This document shows, piece after piece, positions 1-9,848 of a stretch of 64,000 nucleotides of DNA. The notes below the pieces were generated by a model. The model searched no databases, was not told the DNA's origin, and worked only from the letters and a program-made list of their open reading frames with translations. The DNA is taken from the NCBI GenBank assembly GCA_037176885.1, contig JAWWNJ010000024.1, forward strand, positions 1 through 64,000. Direction: 5' to 3'. Both the position numbers and the translations under genes were made by a program. The stretch comes from Favolaschia claudopus (lineage: Eukaryota > Basidiomycota > Agaricomycetes > Agaricales > Mycenaceae). Each line of letters begins with the position of its first letter. The first letter of the stretch is position 1.

Positions 1-1272
1 CTCTGGAGCCACCTCTCGCCAATCCGACGGGAGGTTTTTGCCGTCATGAGGACATGCCCAACATAACACTGCCAACTCTCCCTTCTCCGTACCGGCCACC
101 CCTCGCTCATCATGACCACGTCCCGCTCGCTTCAGACGTTTCAAGAACGCCCATTGTCGACTCATCAAGCGAAACCTTTGTAACGGTCCTGCGGATCAGA
201 AGACCGTCAGCTAGCAGTTCTTTCACCGGTGGTCCAAGCTCGTACCGGCACGGAGCCCACGCGCGTTGCGTCGCTCCGACGTTCCATCGTCTTGACGAAG
301 TCCTGGACATTGACGTTGCTTACGACGTTGAGCAAGCGGAAGGTCTCCAACGTCGCAAACGTTGCGCATGTCCCTGGATCGACAGTTGTAGCTGGGTACC
401 ACCTGTTCCTGAGTAGCTGTTGCAAGTTGTTTGCATCGTCGGATTTGTCGCAGGCGCAATATTTAAAGTTAATCGTGTGGAGGTGAGGGAAATCGAGTAC
501 CACCATCGAGCGTGCTCGTGCGGCAGGGTGAGGACACGAGAACCCTCCATGCCCTAGTTGAAACACGCATCCAAGGTCGCGCAGAGTAGTCTTGACCCAA
601 AAACGCCCATTCCACTCCTACACAACCTCGTTAGTCACCAATTTAGCTGCCTCTAATGTGCAGTAGAAACGTACCTCTGGACAATGCAAAGGAAACGTCT
701 CATGCCTCCCACTACGCACACCTCGCACTGCATAAAATCGCCGCATTGCCTGCAGCGAAACCGTCGGCACTGCGCGCCTACATCCACCCCACACGACCGA
801 CAGCGATCTGTGGCCCCGACGGCGTCCAAACCCTCGGTCCTCAGCAATTCATCCAAAAACATCCCCATCAGAGGTCGCCACTGCTTCATAGGCTCGTCCT
901 GAGAGCACGTCAGTCTCCAGCCATGCTGATTCTCGTGTCTACGCGCTGAACTTACCGCACTCTCGTATCTCTTCTTTTCTCTCCCGTTTCCTCGTCCCCC
1001 ATCCCTCAGGACCATCCACCCCCATACCCTCCTCCTCGCGCAGCGGAACCCAAGAGGCCAAAGGGTCTTGAAGCTCCGAAGGTTGCAGTCGGCGTCGCTT
1101 TGTGTGGGTCGTGGTGTTTATCTCGCACTGCACGTCGCCCGTCCAACGAGCTACTGAACAGCGTATCGCGGGAAGTATCGCCGCGTCGGAACTCGTATTC
1201 TATGAAAGACCCTCCATCTGCATTCCGCGATCCTCGAGGCGCGCGGGTCGGCGAAACATTCAGCGAATTCAT
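1..1272 (-). pseudogene. KDZ transposase, CxC2 type, N-terminal part (decayed)
   Basis: This is the amino-terminal part of a Kyakuja-Dileera-Zisupton transposase; the catalytic half lies beyond the window edge. It begins at ATG 1272 with MNSLNVSPTRAP, matching MAYLNVSPTRAP at the start of the right-hand copy (48825). The cysteine cluster of the CxC2 domain is visible at about 770-690 (CRSC, CRQC, CEVC), followed by QLGHGGFSCPHP (about 560) and YPATTVDPGTC (about 390). Compared with the right copy the frame changes at about 1120, again at about 1030, and at about 175, where KGF should run on into RQWAFLKRLKRAGR. Three frame changes in the first third of the gene argue for a dead copy. The next gene inward, W, is on the same strand. 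Confidence 0.75.
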
Positions 1273-1748
1273 CCTCAGAACAGACTGCCCAGAAACATCG
1301 ATCCGCCGAAGAGCACCACAGTCCAAAGCCCAAGAAGAGAGACGCTCAAACCAAGCTTGCAACGACGCGCACCCCCCAGACTTGAAAGCAGAAGTTAACC
1401 AGACGAGGTGCACAAGATAAATAATAAGGAGCAGGCGAGGAAGATAAATAATGTTGTCACAATCGTAACGCCCGTCACAAGCCCCATATTCATGTATTGA
1501 AATCATACCAAGTCGAAATCACCAGCAAAACAACCAATTGGAGACCAACTCAACACCTCGAGACCCTCGAGGATCGCAATTTCATCCACAAAAGCGTTTA
1601 ACATTCATCCTAAAACAAAAGACACGACAACTACTGAAACGACTACCAAACACAAAACTACCGAACAACTACGAAATTTCACAAAACATTTGGAGCACAA
1701 TTTGAAAGCAAAGTTTTTACGGGGACCGCCACGGCACTTGAGGGAGGC

Positions 1749-2918
1749 TTAGAGCGACAACAGCTGGGTCCTCATGGTCTTAACCACCACGGTGCCGTCG
1801 CTCGCCTCGAACGCGAAGCTCTGACGGCGCCGATGCTCGTCGTGCTTGCCGTTGGTGCATCCGCAATCCACGTCGCGGAACCCGTAAAGACTTATGATCT
1901 ACCCAAAACAAAACCAAAAAAACCGCGGTCAACACGAATGAAAAGCATACAAACAGGAAAGACGACGTACGCGCAAGTCGTGACGCGAGGGCGCCTCGCT
2001 GGACTCAGAGACGGGAGTCGGCGGGGGCTCGTTGTCGCCGGGGGCGGCGACGGGTGCACCGTCCTCAGCCGCAGCAGTGGCGGCGTCGGCTGGAGTCTCG
2101 GCCGTAGCGGCGGCGTCCCTGGCGGCTCTGTACTCCTCGCGAGTCGGAAAGACCGACCATTCATGCTCAATGTTCTCCGCATTGACCTGGGAGGCGGGCG
2201 CGAAGTTCATGAAGTGGCGGGGCGGGGCGCTAAGGTGGAGGTCAGCGGCAGAAGCAATACCAGAGGAAAAATACTTGCCTCGTCCAGGAAACCTCTTCCT
2301 CGTCTTCCCTGGCCGCCTGGTCGACACTGCTGAGGACGACCCCCGTTGACGCCCTCCGTGACCTGGGCATCCTCGTGTCCGGCCCTCACCTCGGACGGCA
2401 GCGACCCCCGGGGGGGTCGGCGTGGTGGCATTCCAAACCACAATGTCGGCCGGAGGGCCCTCGTGTTCCTCGTCGTCCCTACAGTCTATTAGCAGCGGTA
2501 CCACATACAGCAGCCTGAACTCACGAATCGAAGAGAGAACTGTCCTCGTACTGCTCCGCACGGCGGATGGCGGCATTGTGCTCGTTTTTGAAATAAGTGG
2601 AGGCCACGTCGTAAGAGCATTTTGCGCGGGCTTGAATCTCGAGCTTCTGCGAGAGACGGATGGGGGCCTCGGCGAAACCAGAGTCGTAGTACCGCTGGCG
2701 AATCTTCTGAAGAACGTCGTCCCTCTGATTCCTGGGGGATGGGTTCGTCAGACGAGGAAGGGCGGGAGTAGTGAATAAACTTACTTGGGCAGGCCATGCA
2801 TGACGGTCGTTGTCGCCATCTCATAGGTGATGGCTGAAGCGTCGGCTGTCATGCAGAGCGTTAGCGTCGACGAAGGGGTGTTCGAGAGAGGGTACGAACG
2901 AGTCATGGCGAAAGACAT
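1749..2918 (-). CDS. Uncharacterised cargo protein, family W (left copy)
   Basis: Unknown function. It starts with MSFAMTRSYPLSNTPS. A first block ends ITYEMATTTVMHGLP before an intron donor at about 2788. The second block has YYDSGFAEAPIRLSQKLE followed by YDVASTYFKNEHN. The last exon encodes GFRDVDCGCTNGKHDEH and then FEASDGTVVVK, ending at 1749. Each block has a counterpart in the right-hand gene at 47286-48526 (ITYE/LTFD, SYDVASTYF/SYEIACQYF, DCGCTNGKH/RCACKDGKH), so both are one family. The middle proline/alanine-rich part is poorly conserved and may contain a frame change near 2410 in a run of Gs. It is divergent to T (408 bp apart), as in the right copy. Confidence 0.6.
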
Positions 2919-3325
2919 GGCGTAGATGCAGAGTGGTGCGCAAAGAAAACTAGGAAGGGGAGCTGGGGAGGTCCACGGGCCTTTGAGAGAGAAAAGTCAG
3001 TCTTTTTATCGTCCAAAAGCCTCGCAAACCGAGCCAGCTCACCTCCACTGACCTGCACTGCCGAGAAAACGCGATCCCCAAGCCAGCCTCATCAGAACAC
3101 CGGGATCTCGCCTAAATTTCCGGGGTTAGTCAAAACCAGAGAATCCGACGCAATGGCGACAGCACCACGTGTGTTGTCACCCGCGGCACCGGCTGCAGCC
3201 AACCAAGCCCCCAAAGCAATTTGGACTTATAGTACGACAGACCGAAACGCAGACCAAACGCCCCCCCCCAAAAAAAAACTACTCACCTCTACTCACCTCC
3301 TCACCCACCTCTCTCGCTTTCTGTC

Positions 3326-4895
3326 ATGTCTCACCCCATCCTCTGGACCTCCGGCATCGATCGTCTTCCCTGTCGCGAGTTGGAGGGCTTGGAATTTGAG
3401 CTCGAGGCCACTCTTCAAGACCACCTCGCGTTACACGACCCTTCTTTGCCATGGGCAGGAGATCCTCTCCCCGAAGAGCCGTTATGGCGCCGCCCGCGCC
3501 CCGTCTTCACGCGCGTCAGTGGACGTGGTCGCGTCAGGGACCTAACCGGTCTCTCGCAGACGAGGCGCGACAAGGCCCGACTCGCTGCGCGCCGCGAACA
3601 CCGCCTCCGCCTGCTTCTCGCGACCACACTCGGTATCCGCCGGGAGGCACTCTCCGGTATCTCGTCTCGTTCGGTGGTCCATATCCGCCCCAACTGTTCT
3701 TCGACCCCGCTCTCATCGCCGACGGACAATTCGATTTCGCAGAACGTTGTCGGCCCCGGTTCCAGGTTCAACCTCCAGCATCTCAATTGGACGGGCAGGT
3801 AAGTTGTCAGTCAGATCAGTTGCACCAGAACTCATGTCGTCTCAGGAGGGTCAAGCTCATTGTTGCTGGTAGACGCGTCGTAACCTTTCTTGCTGGAGGA
3901 GCCACGACCCCGCTGTGGAAGACCAAGATCGTTGAGCCGGTGAACGCCCTCCTGGATCTCGAGGCTGCGTCCTTGCGCCAGCGCCACGCGAATGTGACTA
4001 GCCTGCCCGCAATCTCTGGAGGTGAGGGTGTCGGCTTCAATCAAGCGAGGTAAGCAGTCCCAAAGCAGTCCCAGATTGTGGTGTTGATTTAGCCCAGGTG
4101 ATTACGATGCCATTGGTGGGAGTCGCGCGCTCGACGCCCTAGCGCTCTTCGGGACGCTAGCGACGACGGCGGCCAAGCGCTTGGTGTCTTTTGGAACAGT
4201 GAGTCATCATCGGTCTCACGCTCACGCTCACGTGCTGATATTTCGTCAGGTCTCTTGCTCACATATTGCCGTTCTGCCTATCGCGCGCTCGAGGCGCAGA
4301 GAACCGCGTTCCTCGCTCACAAGCCCGACGCCCAATACCCTTGCTCCACCAGCATTTTCTCCGCCGCTACATTGCAGCTCGGTTATCCTCGCCGGAGCGA
4401 CGATATGGCTGAGCGCGTCGACCCCGGCACCTGGCAGATCCTCACCCCCCTCGGTCGCTACGACTGTCACAAAGGGGGGCAGCTCATCCTTTGGGAGTTT
4501 GGGGTGTGCGCTACTGTACCCACTGGTTGCCCTATCTTCATCCCGGCTGGTTTGGTCCATTATTCTTTTGCCGCGTCCGCCCCTCGGAATCACACTATTC
4601 CTTGCTGCAGTGGGCGGGGGCTGGGATTCGCCGTTTCATCGCGAATGGCATGCGCACCGACCGCGCTTTTGCTGCGCAATCCACTAGGTCGGAGCACCAC
4701 GCCCGCGAACATGTCCGCTCCCTCGCTCATGAAGCCGCTCTTGACAATTTCCCCTTGGCCGACACACTCGTTCGCGGATACCACGACTTTACTTACGACG
4801 ACAAGGCCCCCCCCAGCTCTACCACCGAGAAAAAAACCATCCTAGACCAAAAAAATCCGCCGCCGATCTTACTTTTGCCGATCTTACTTTTCTGA
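3326..4895 (+). pseudogene. TET/JBP-like double-stranded beta-helix protein, family T (left copy, frameshifted)
   Basis: Multi-exon gene starting MSHPILWTSGIDRLPCREL, preceded by a pyrimidine-rich promoter tract. The C-terminal half has the beta-helix pattern TLQLGYPRR...DPGTWQILTPLGRYDCHKGGQLILWEFG...PTGCPIFIPAGLVHYSF. In the active relatives recalled for this mushroom family, an HxD motif precedes the 'C/Q-I-T-LG' strand, a second His follows 'IPS', and an Arg follows. Here the HxD is missing and the final Arg is replaced (SHYSLLQ). A frame change near 4575 separates GLVHYSF from RPSESHYSLLQWAGAG. It is homologous to the gene at 45332-46952. The TET/JBP assignment rests on pattern recall and could be wrong; some other cupin-like fold is possible. 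Confidence 0.5.
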
Positions 4896-5068
4896 CTTGA
4901 CCTTTTTCTTAGTTCTCTTCTGTTCTTAATACGAATACTTTTCTGACTTGACCATTCTCTTAGTTCTCTTCTCTTAATAATACGATTTATTTATTACTTC
5001 GTCTAGCTTACTTCTGATACATTTACTTCTGCGTCTCGACTTTACTTTATCTTTCTTTAGAACTGCTA

Positions 5069-5817
5069 TTATATCTCTTCAGAGCTTTTATTAGGTTGGT
5101 TTTGAATGCATTTCTTTGCGCCTGCATGGAATACGAGCTTGCGATTGAGTGTAACTAGAGAGTCCCTCGAACGGCCGATAGTCGGGAGAACCGGCAAAAA
5201 AAAATCGGAGTCGTCGTCGCTCCCAGCGTCGTCCGAAGGAGCGTCCTCGTCCTCCCCGTAATAGGTTTCCTCTGTGGGCGGCGGGGTGGGCGTTGAGGGG
5301 GGTGAGCATGGAGAGGCCGTGACGGGCGATGACGAGCAAGAGTGCGCAGGTGTCGCGACGACACCGGGGTGACGGCGAACGTGCTGTTGTGGACGGAGCG
5401 GAGTCGCAATACGTGCGGAGGCGAGCGTCGATTCTCTTCTTCCCCGAGGCAGCGACGGCTTTGACGTTGGCGCGCCTACGTCGCTGAGATGAGATGGCGT
5501 CAGGACGTCTGCAATGGAAGACCCACCGCCGATATGCCTGCCTATATTGTCGTGCTTTGACGGCCTGCTGGTGCTGTACTTCCGGAGGGGCTTGTCGTAG
5601 GGCTGCTCTTTTAGCTTGCATCCGAACGCGAGCCCTCTCGTTGACAGTCTCTTTGTATCTGCGAGACCAACGAAAAGAAAAGAAAATTAGCTAACAATTA
5701 GCTAGAAGCGTGAAGGGCTTTCGCAGCCTACCGCTGTCTGTATCGCCACGCGGAGTCCGCACCCCGCGAGCGTGCTTCTGGGGGGTCGGGGGATGGCGTC
5801 GACGACTTCGGAGGCAT
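5069..5817 (-). CDS. Small basic/acidic cargo protein, family B (left copy)
   Basis: Function unknown. It starts MPPKSSTPSPDPPEARSRG. Exon 1 ends AWRYRQR; after an intron with a TTAGCTAA-rich interior it continues YKETVNERARVRMQAKRAALRQ and ARQYRQAYRR. This Arg/Ala-rich helix resembles the basic region found in many fungal 'ERMARRRA'-type proteins and may bind nucleic acid. The C-terminus is proline/serine-rich and then acidic (EDAPSDDAGSDDDSDFF). The same plan (AEAAWDYRQR, VNEKARMRM, RKYRRDY, then an acidic tail) is found at 44421-45080. It converges on T with 174 bp between stops, again matching the right copy. Exon joins at the C-terminal end are inferred. Confidence 0.5.
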
Positions 5818-6334
5818 GCTGAGCGAGGGAGAAACTAGAGGTGGCGGTGCCGCGAGGGTGAAGGGGAGTTCGTCAAAGTTGCGACAATTTGGGGTTGCGT
5901 TGCGGAGGCTAGAGAGACGGTGTGGCTTGCGCCGCAGTGATTTTAGAAGGGCCTTGTACGACGTACAGACCCAGAAAAGAAACGGAGGTGCTCGGCGTCC
6001 TGAACGAGTAGCTATCGAGTAGATGGTTGAGGTTCGTATGGGATACTACCTCATGAGACGGGAGTTCCGATGTGTCTGGCTGGGTGTCAGAGTCAAGGCC
6101 AATATCTCTCATTAGAACGTGAGGGAGGTTGTTCTGTAGGGATACTTGAGGTCGTACATTCAGAGAACCAAGTTGCAGTCGTGGGCGTCGTCGGAGGCGT
6201 TCTCAAGGCTGGTCACAGCGTGACATGTCACGCGAATCGTCGTTTTCAAAGGGAGAGCGAAAAGTGGCGAAAAATTTGAATTGCGCGGTGGTAAATACGG
6301 TACAGAGGAGTATGAACAACGACATATACACGAT

Positions 6335-7547
6335 CTACAAGGGGCGAGAGCGCTGGACAGTCTTGACGAGCCCGGCGTCCAAAGCAAGCTGAAACTCTCG
6401 CTCGGCCTCCGAGCGAGACCCAAAAGAGGCGTGCTTCGCCCGGGAACAAAAATGACATTCAGAAAACATTCAACCCAAGAACGAAACACCCCGACATTGA
6501 CGCCCTGGCACACGACGTACCAGAGGTCGGGGCCTGCCGCAGAAAGCGGATTGTCGTCAGTCGAGGGTTGCGGAGCGGCGAGAGCCCCCTTCGTCGTGTC
6601 AGAGGTCCAGCCTTTGGAGCGGGCGTGCTTAATGGCTGCTTCCGCCGTTTCAGCGGAGGGGTATCCGACCTGCAGCATGGGTTTAGCGCCCTTGACACTC
6701 GCCTGGAGGAGGGCGGCTTCGTGTTTCTGGAAAACACCGACTTTGTTACCAAAAAAAAACCGCGGTGGCGAGTGTGCGAGGTTTGGAGGGGAGGATTTGG
6801 GTGTCAAGCGATGTACTTGCCCCCCGGGGACGGAGCTGCCACCCGCAGGCAGCAACGAACCAACTGTCGGTTTCCCCGGACTCGGTGGCGTTGGAAAAAT
6901 GATATTTGCGAGTGGTGGCGGAAGTCGAAGGAAGTTGGCGGTCGGCAGTCGCGGCTCGAGAGGCTGAGGCGACGGGAGCTTCGCGTGCTTTGCCCTTGGA
7001 AGCGGCGGCAGATACGTGTATTGCCGATTGGGTCGAGATGGGCGTGGAGGAGAGGACAGGACTGTCTGGAGGAGTCTCGAAATCTGCGTTCAAGCGTGTA
7101 AGAGAAGAAGGCAGCGGGGCGGCGTGCATGAAGATGAGACTCACCCGACAACGGACAAAGGGAACTGCCGTCGTGGTCTGCGTCATTGTCCTCAAGGTCT
7201 AACTCGCAATAGATCAGCTTGCATACAAACTAAGAAAAGGAATACAACAAACCGGAGACGTGGAACACAGAGCTGCCGTGCAGATCTTCCTCGCGATCTT
7301 CTTCACTATCAGTATCATCTGCGGTTTGAGGGGCTGCGTCTGCCAAATCGTCGGTGAAGGAGGCGAGTAGAGTTGGGAAGTGTCGGTGAACGTGATCACG
7401 GCCTAGATGACGGAGGACCTCATCTTGCTCGCGGGGGTTGAGGATCGAGACGAGAGCCTCTAAGATTTCGACGGATACGGGCGAGGGGGTGCCGTCGGGG
7501 GGTTGTATGAGATTGGCGACGGCGGTGGGGGTGAGCTTGTGTGGCAT
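6335..7547 (-). pseudogene. Family Y protein with two RNase H1 hybrid-binding-like modules (left copy, frameshifted)
   Basis: The start is MPHKLTPTAVANLIQPPDGTP, parallel to MSPQSLTIEQIAALMRPPPG of the right copy (42135). After a proline/serine linker, two modules resemble the RNase H1 N-terminal/viroplasmin fold. The first reads NKVGVFQKHEAALLQASVKGA and then YPSAETAEAAIKHARSKGW. The second reads WYVVCQGVNVGVFRSW and then KHASFGSRSEAEREFQLALDAG. A frame change near 6430 separates the two halves of the second module, so this copy is probably broken. In general this fold binds RNA:DNA hybrids or double-stranded RNA; substrate and role here are unknown. Confidence 0.55.
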
Positions 7548-8805
7548 GGATATAGAGGGGGGACTTTCTGAGGGAGGGAATGTACACGCTGGTATATGTG
7601 ACGGTTGGATGAGTGCAGAGACGACGCCGATTGGTCTGAGATTGAACTGAGATTAGAGGGAATTCCCGGGTTCGTAGGGGTATTGCTCGGCGAGCCAGTG
7701 GTTTGCTCCCTAAAGGAGACGGAAGGTGGATAAATGGTGATTGATGAGATGTCGGATGCGCGTGCGCGACGTGAGAAGGAAATGTCGGATGCGCGTGAGC
7801 GCGACGAGAGAGTCATGGATGGATATGCATGTAAGACACGCAAAGGTGGAGGTGAGAGAGAACGCGAGAGGGGGGAGCTGGAGGACGGGACGAGGTTGGT
7901 GGTGGGGTGGAGCTCAAGATGCAGAGTCCGTCGGTGGAGGCGGGACTGGCTGTCTTGGCAGGGGTTCGGGGTGTCATAAGGTTAGACGAAACAGACGGCG
8001 ATTTCTGGCCGGGGTCGAGCTACGCCCGGGGTGGTAGTCAAGACCGGCGATGGGGTGGAGCCACAAACCCAAAACTCGGCGACAAAGGGTTCCGCGGAGA
8101 CTCTTGACGGGGATTAGCTGTTGCTGGCGAGTCGGTCGCACCTGCTGGTCTGGCTAGAACCTGAATCCACGGAAGCAAAGAAAAAAAGGTCGCGTGGACA
8201 CGGGTATTGAGACCGAGACCGTCGCGGAAGTTAGCGAACGAAGGTCGGAATTGGGGCGGAATGTGCTTTGTCCGAGAACGCGGATTGAGGTGCGAGCGAG
8301 GGCGGGGAGAGGGGTAGGTAGGGGTACGAGGGTGCGAGGGTCGAGGGATGGGGGCGAAGGAGGACGGTGGGGAGGGAGGGGAACTCAACGATGTCAGTGA
8401 TCGTGGCTTCGGGCTTATCGGAAGTTTCGGGTTTGTCGGCTTGAAACGAAAATCGGTCAAAGAATTTCAAATTTGGGCTTCTGAGATTCGCGCTGAGGGT
8501 CCAACGGGGTAGGCGGCTGCTACCACGAACCAAGGGAGTGGGAAGGCTTTCGCTTGGTTGCACTTTTGGAGCCCGGGAGCGTCGGAGGATCATTTTAATC
8601 AGCTGCACATGCGGCTCAAACCTTAAGGGAATAACGGTTTTTGTGAGATTTCGGAGGGTCGCAGTTGGGGGTCAGAGAGATGAAGTTGGGGCAAAAGAGG
8701 TTTGTTTCGAGAGGGGGGGAAAGAGAAGTTTATTGCATTTGGGTGAGGACAACAACGCGTAGGGAGTAGGGAGTAGAGAACAGAACAAAGAACAGTATTG
8801 TTATT
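7548..8805. other. Gap between Y and Z (left copy), no gene recognised
   Basis: About 1.26 kb between the start of Y and the end of Z; the matching gap on the right is about 1.0 kb. It contains proline/serine-rich open frames without recognisable homologs and a short direct repeat (two units of ATGTCGGATGCGCGTG near 7747 and 7780). It probably holds the upstream region of Y and the downstream region of Z. Confidence 0.4.
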
Positions 8806-9534
8806 CTACGACGCGGCGGAACGCGAGCACTTCAGACGATTTGGACGCCACCCCCAGGTGAGTGCCTTGTTGAATGCCGTGAGGGCTTGCTGCTGGTTGT
8901 CGTACGCCTTACGTGCGGCGTGGGCAACCCCGGTGCTGGCAAAGTCGCAGAGGGCGCTGAAGAGTCGGGGCGGTCAGCCAAGGGATCAAGGGAGGAAAGC
9001 GGAGGAAGGAATGCTCACTACTGATCGACGACGCCGACAAAGCGACCTTTCGTGATCGCATACCATTCCGGGGCGGGGGTATCTTCGGGGATGGCCTCTA
9101 GAGGCTGGGTCGGAACGCAAGAGAAGACTTCATTGGCGAGGTATGGCCCCTCGTTGCGCAGCAACTCGAGGAGGGGAGCGGGGAGAGTGGAGGCCGCAGG
9201 TCGAGCCTCTTTTGGGGCGGACTCCTTCTGTTCCTTCTCCTTCTTCGGCGCAGGGGGGGCAGGCGCGAGGACGGGGGAGTACGCAGGCGCAGGGTAGGGG
9301 AGGCAGTAGCCGTGGGGGTTGGGGGCGAGAGGGTAGGGGTAGGCCTGCTGGGGATGCGCCGAGAAGGGGTAGCCGTAGGGAACGGGAGGGGCGGAGGGCG
9401 CGGTGAGCGCGACGTAGACGAGAACTGGAGGTGAAGTGTGAGTAGGGGGCGGAGAAAAGATTTCTCAAAGACGTACCGGGGGTTGGGGCAGGAGCGGTGG
9501 GTTGTGCCACGAACATGGGGGGAAAAGAGGTCAT
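8806..9534 (-). CDS. Family Z protein, RNase H1 hybrid-binding-like (left copy)
   Basis: Exon 1 gives MTSFPPMFVAQPTAPAPTP and ends at a GTACGT donor near 9478. The next exon is a Pro/Tyr-rich region followed by LLRNEGPYLANEVFSCVPTQ and PEWYAITKGRFVGVVDQ. After another intron (donor near 9013) the last exon reads ALCDFASTGVAHAARKAYDN and QQALTAFNKAL. The right copy at 40543 has LRTEGPYLANEVFVVAP, PEWYCITRGRFVGVVD and QALSAFNKAL in the same order. The last two segments look like one RNase H1-N/viroplasmin module. The right copy ends soon after NKALALG; a slip in a G5 run here (near 8849) may have altered the final residues. It is divergent to X with 315 bp between starts. Confidence 0.55.
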
Positions 9535-9848
9535 ACGGTGAGGTCGAAAAAGGACGAAAAGTGTTTGATGTGACGTTTTGAGGTTGGAAAGATTTTATAG
9601 TGAGATCAGCGCCGCTTAATGCACCGGACTTTGAATCGTAATCGAGATGAGGAGGCGAATGGGACAACGGGTGGTGATCTGAGTGATGCGTGGTACGCTG
9701 TTTTTCTTGCCCAGGTTTACGCTCCCTTCTCGACCTCCCTTCAAGTATCAAAACTGCTTTCTGGGAACGTCAAGCCTTCGAGCAACTTCAGGTGCGGGAT
9801 TCCTCTTATTCTATAACTCCACAGGCGAGGGGCTGACGCTGCTAAGAG

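Noticed and set aside
3270..3288. C-run followed by A-run before T, with a similar tract near 41286
   Set aside because: The two tracts are at non-equivalent places in the element copies (before T and after Z), so they are likely simple low-complexity sequence.
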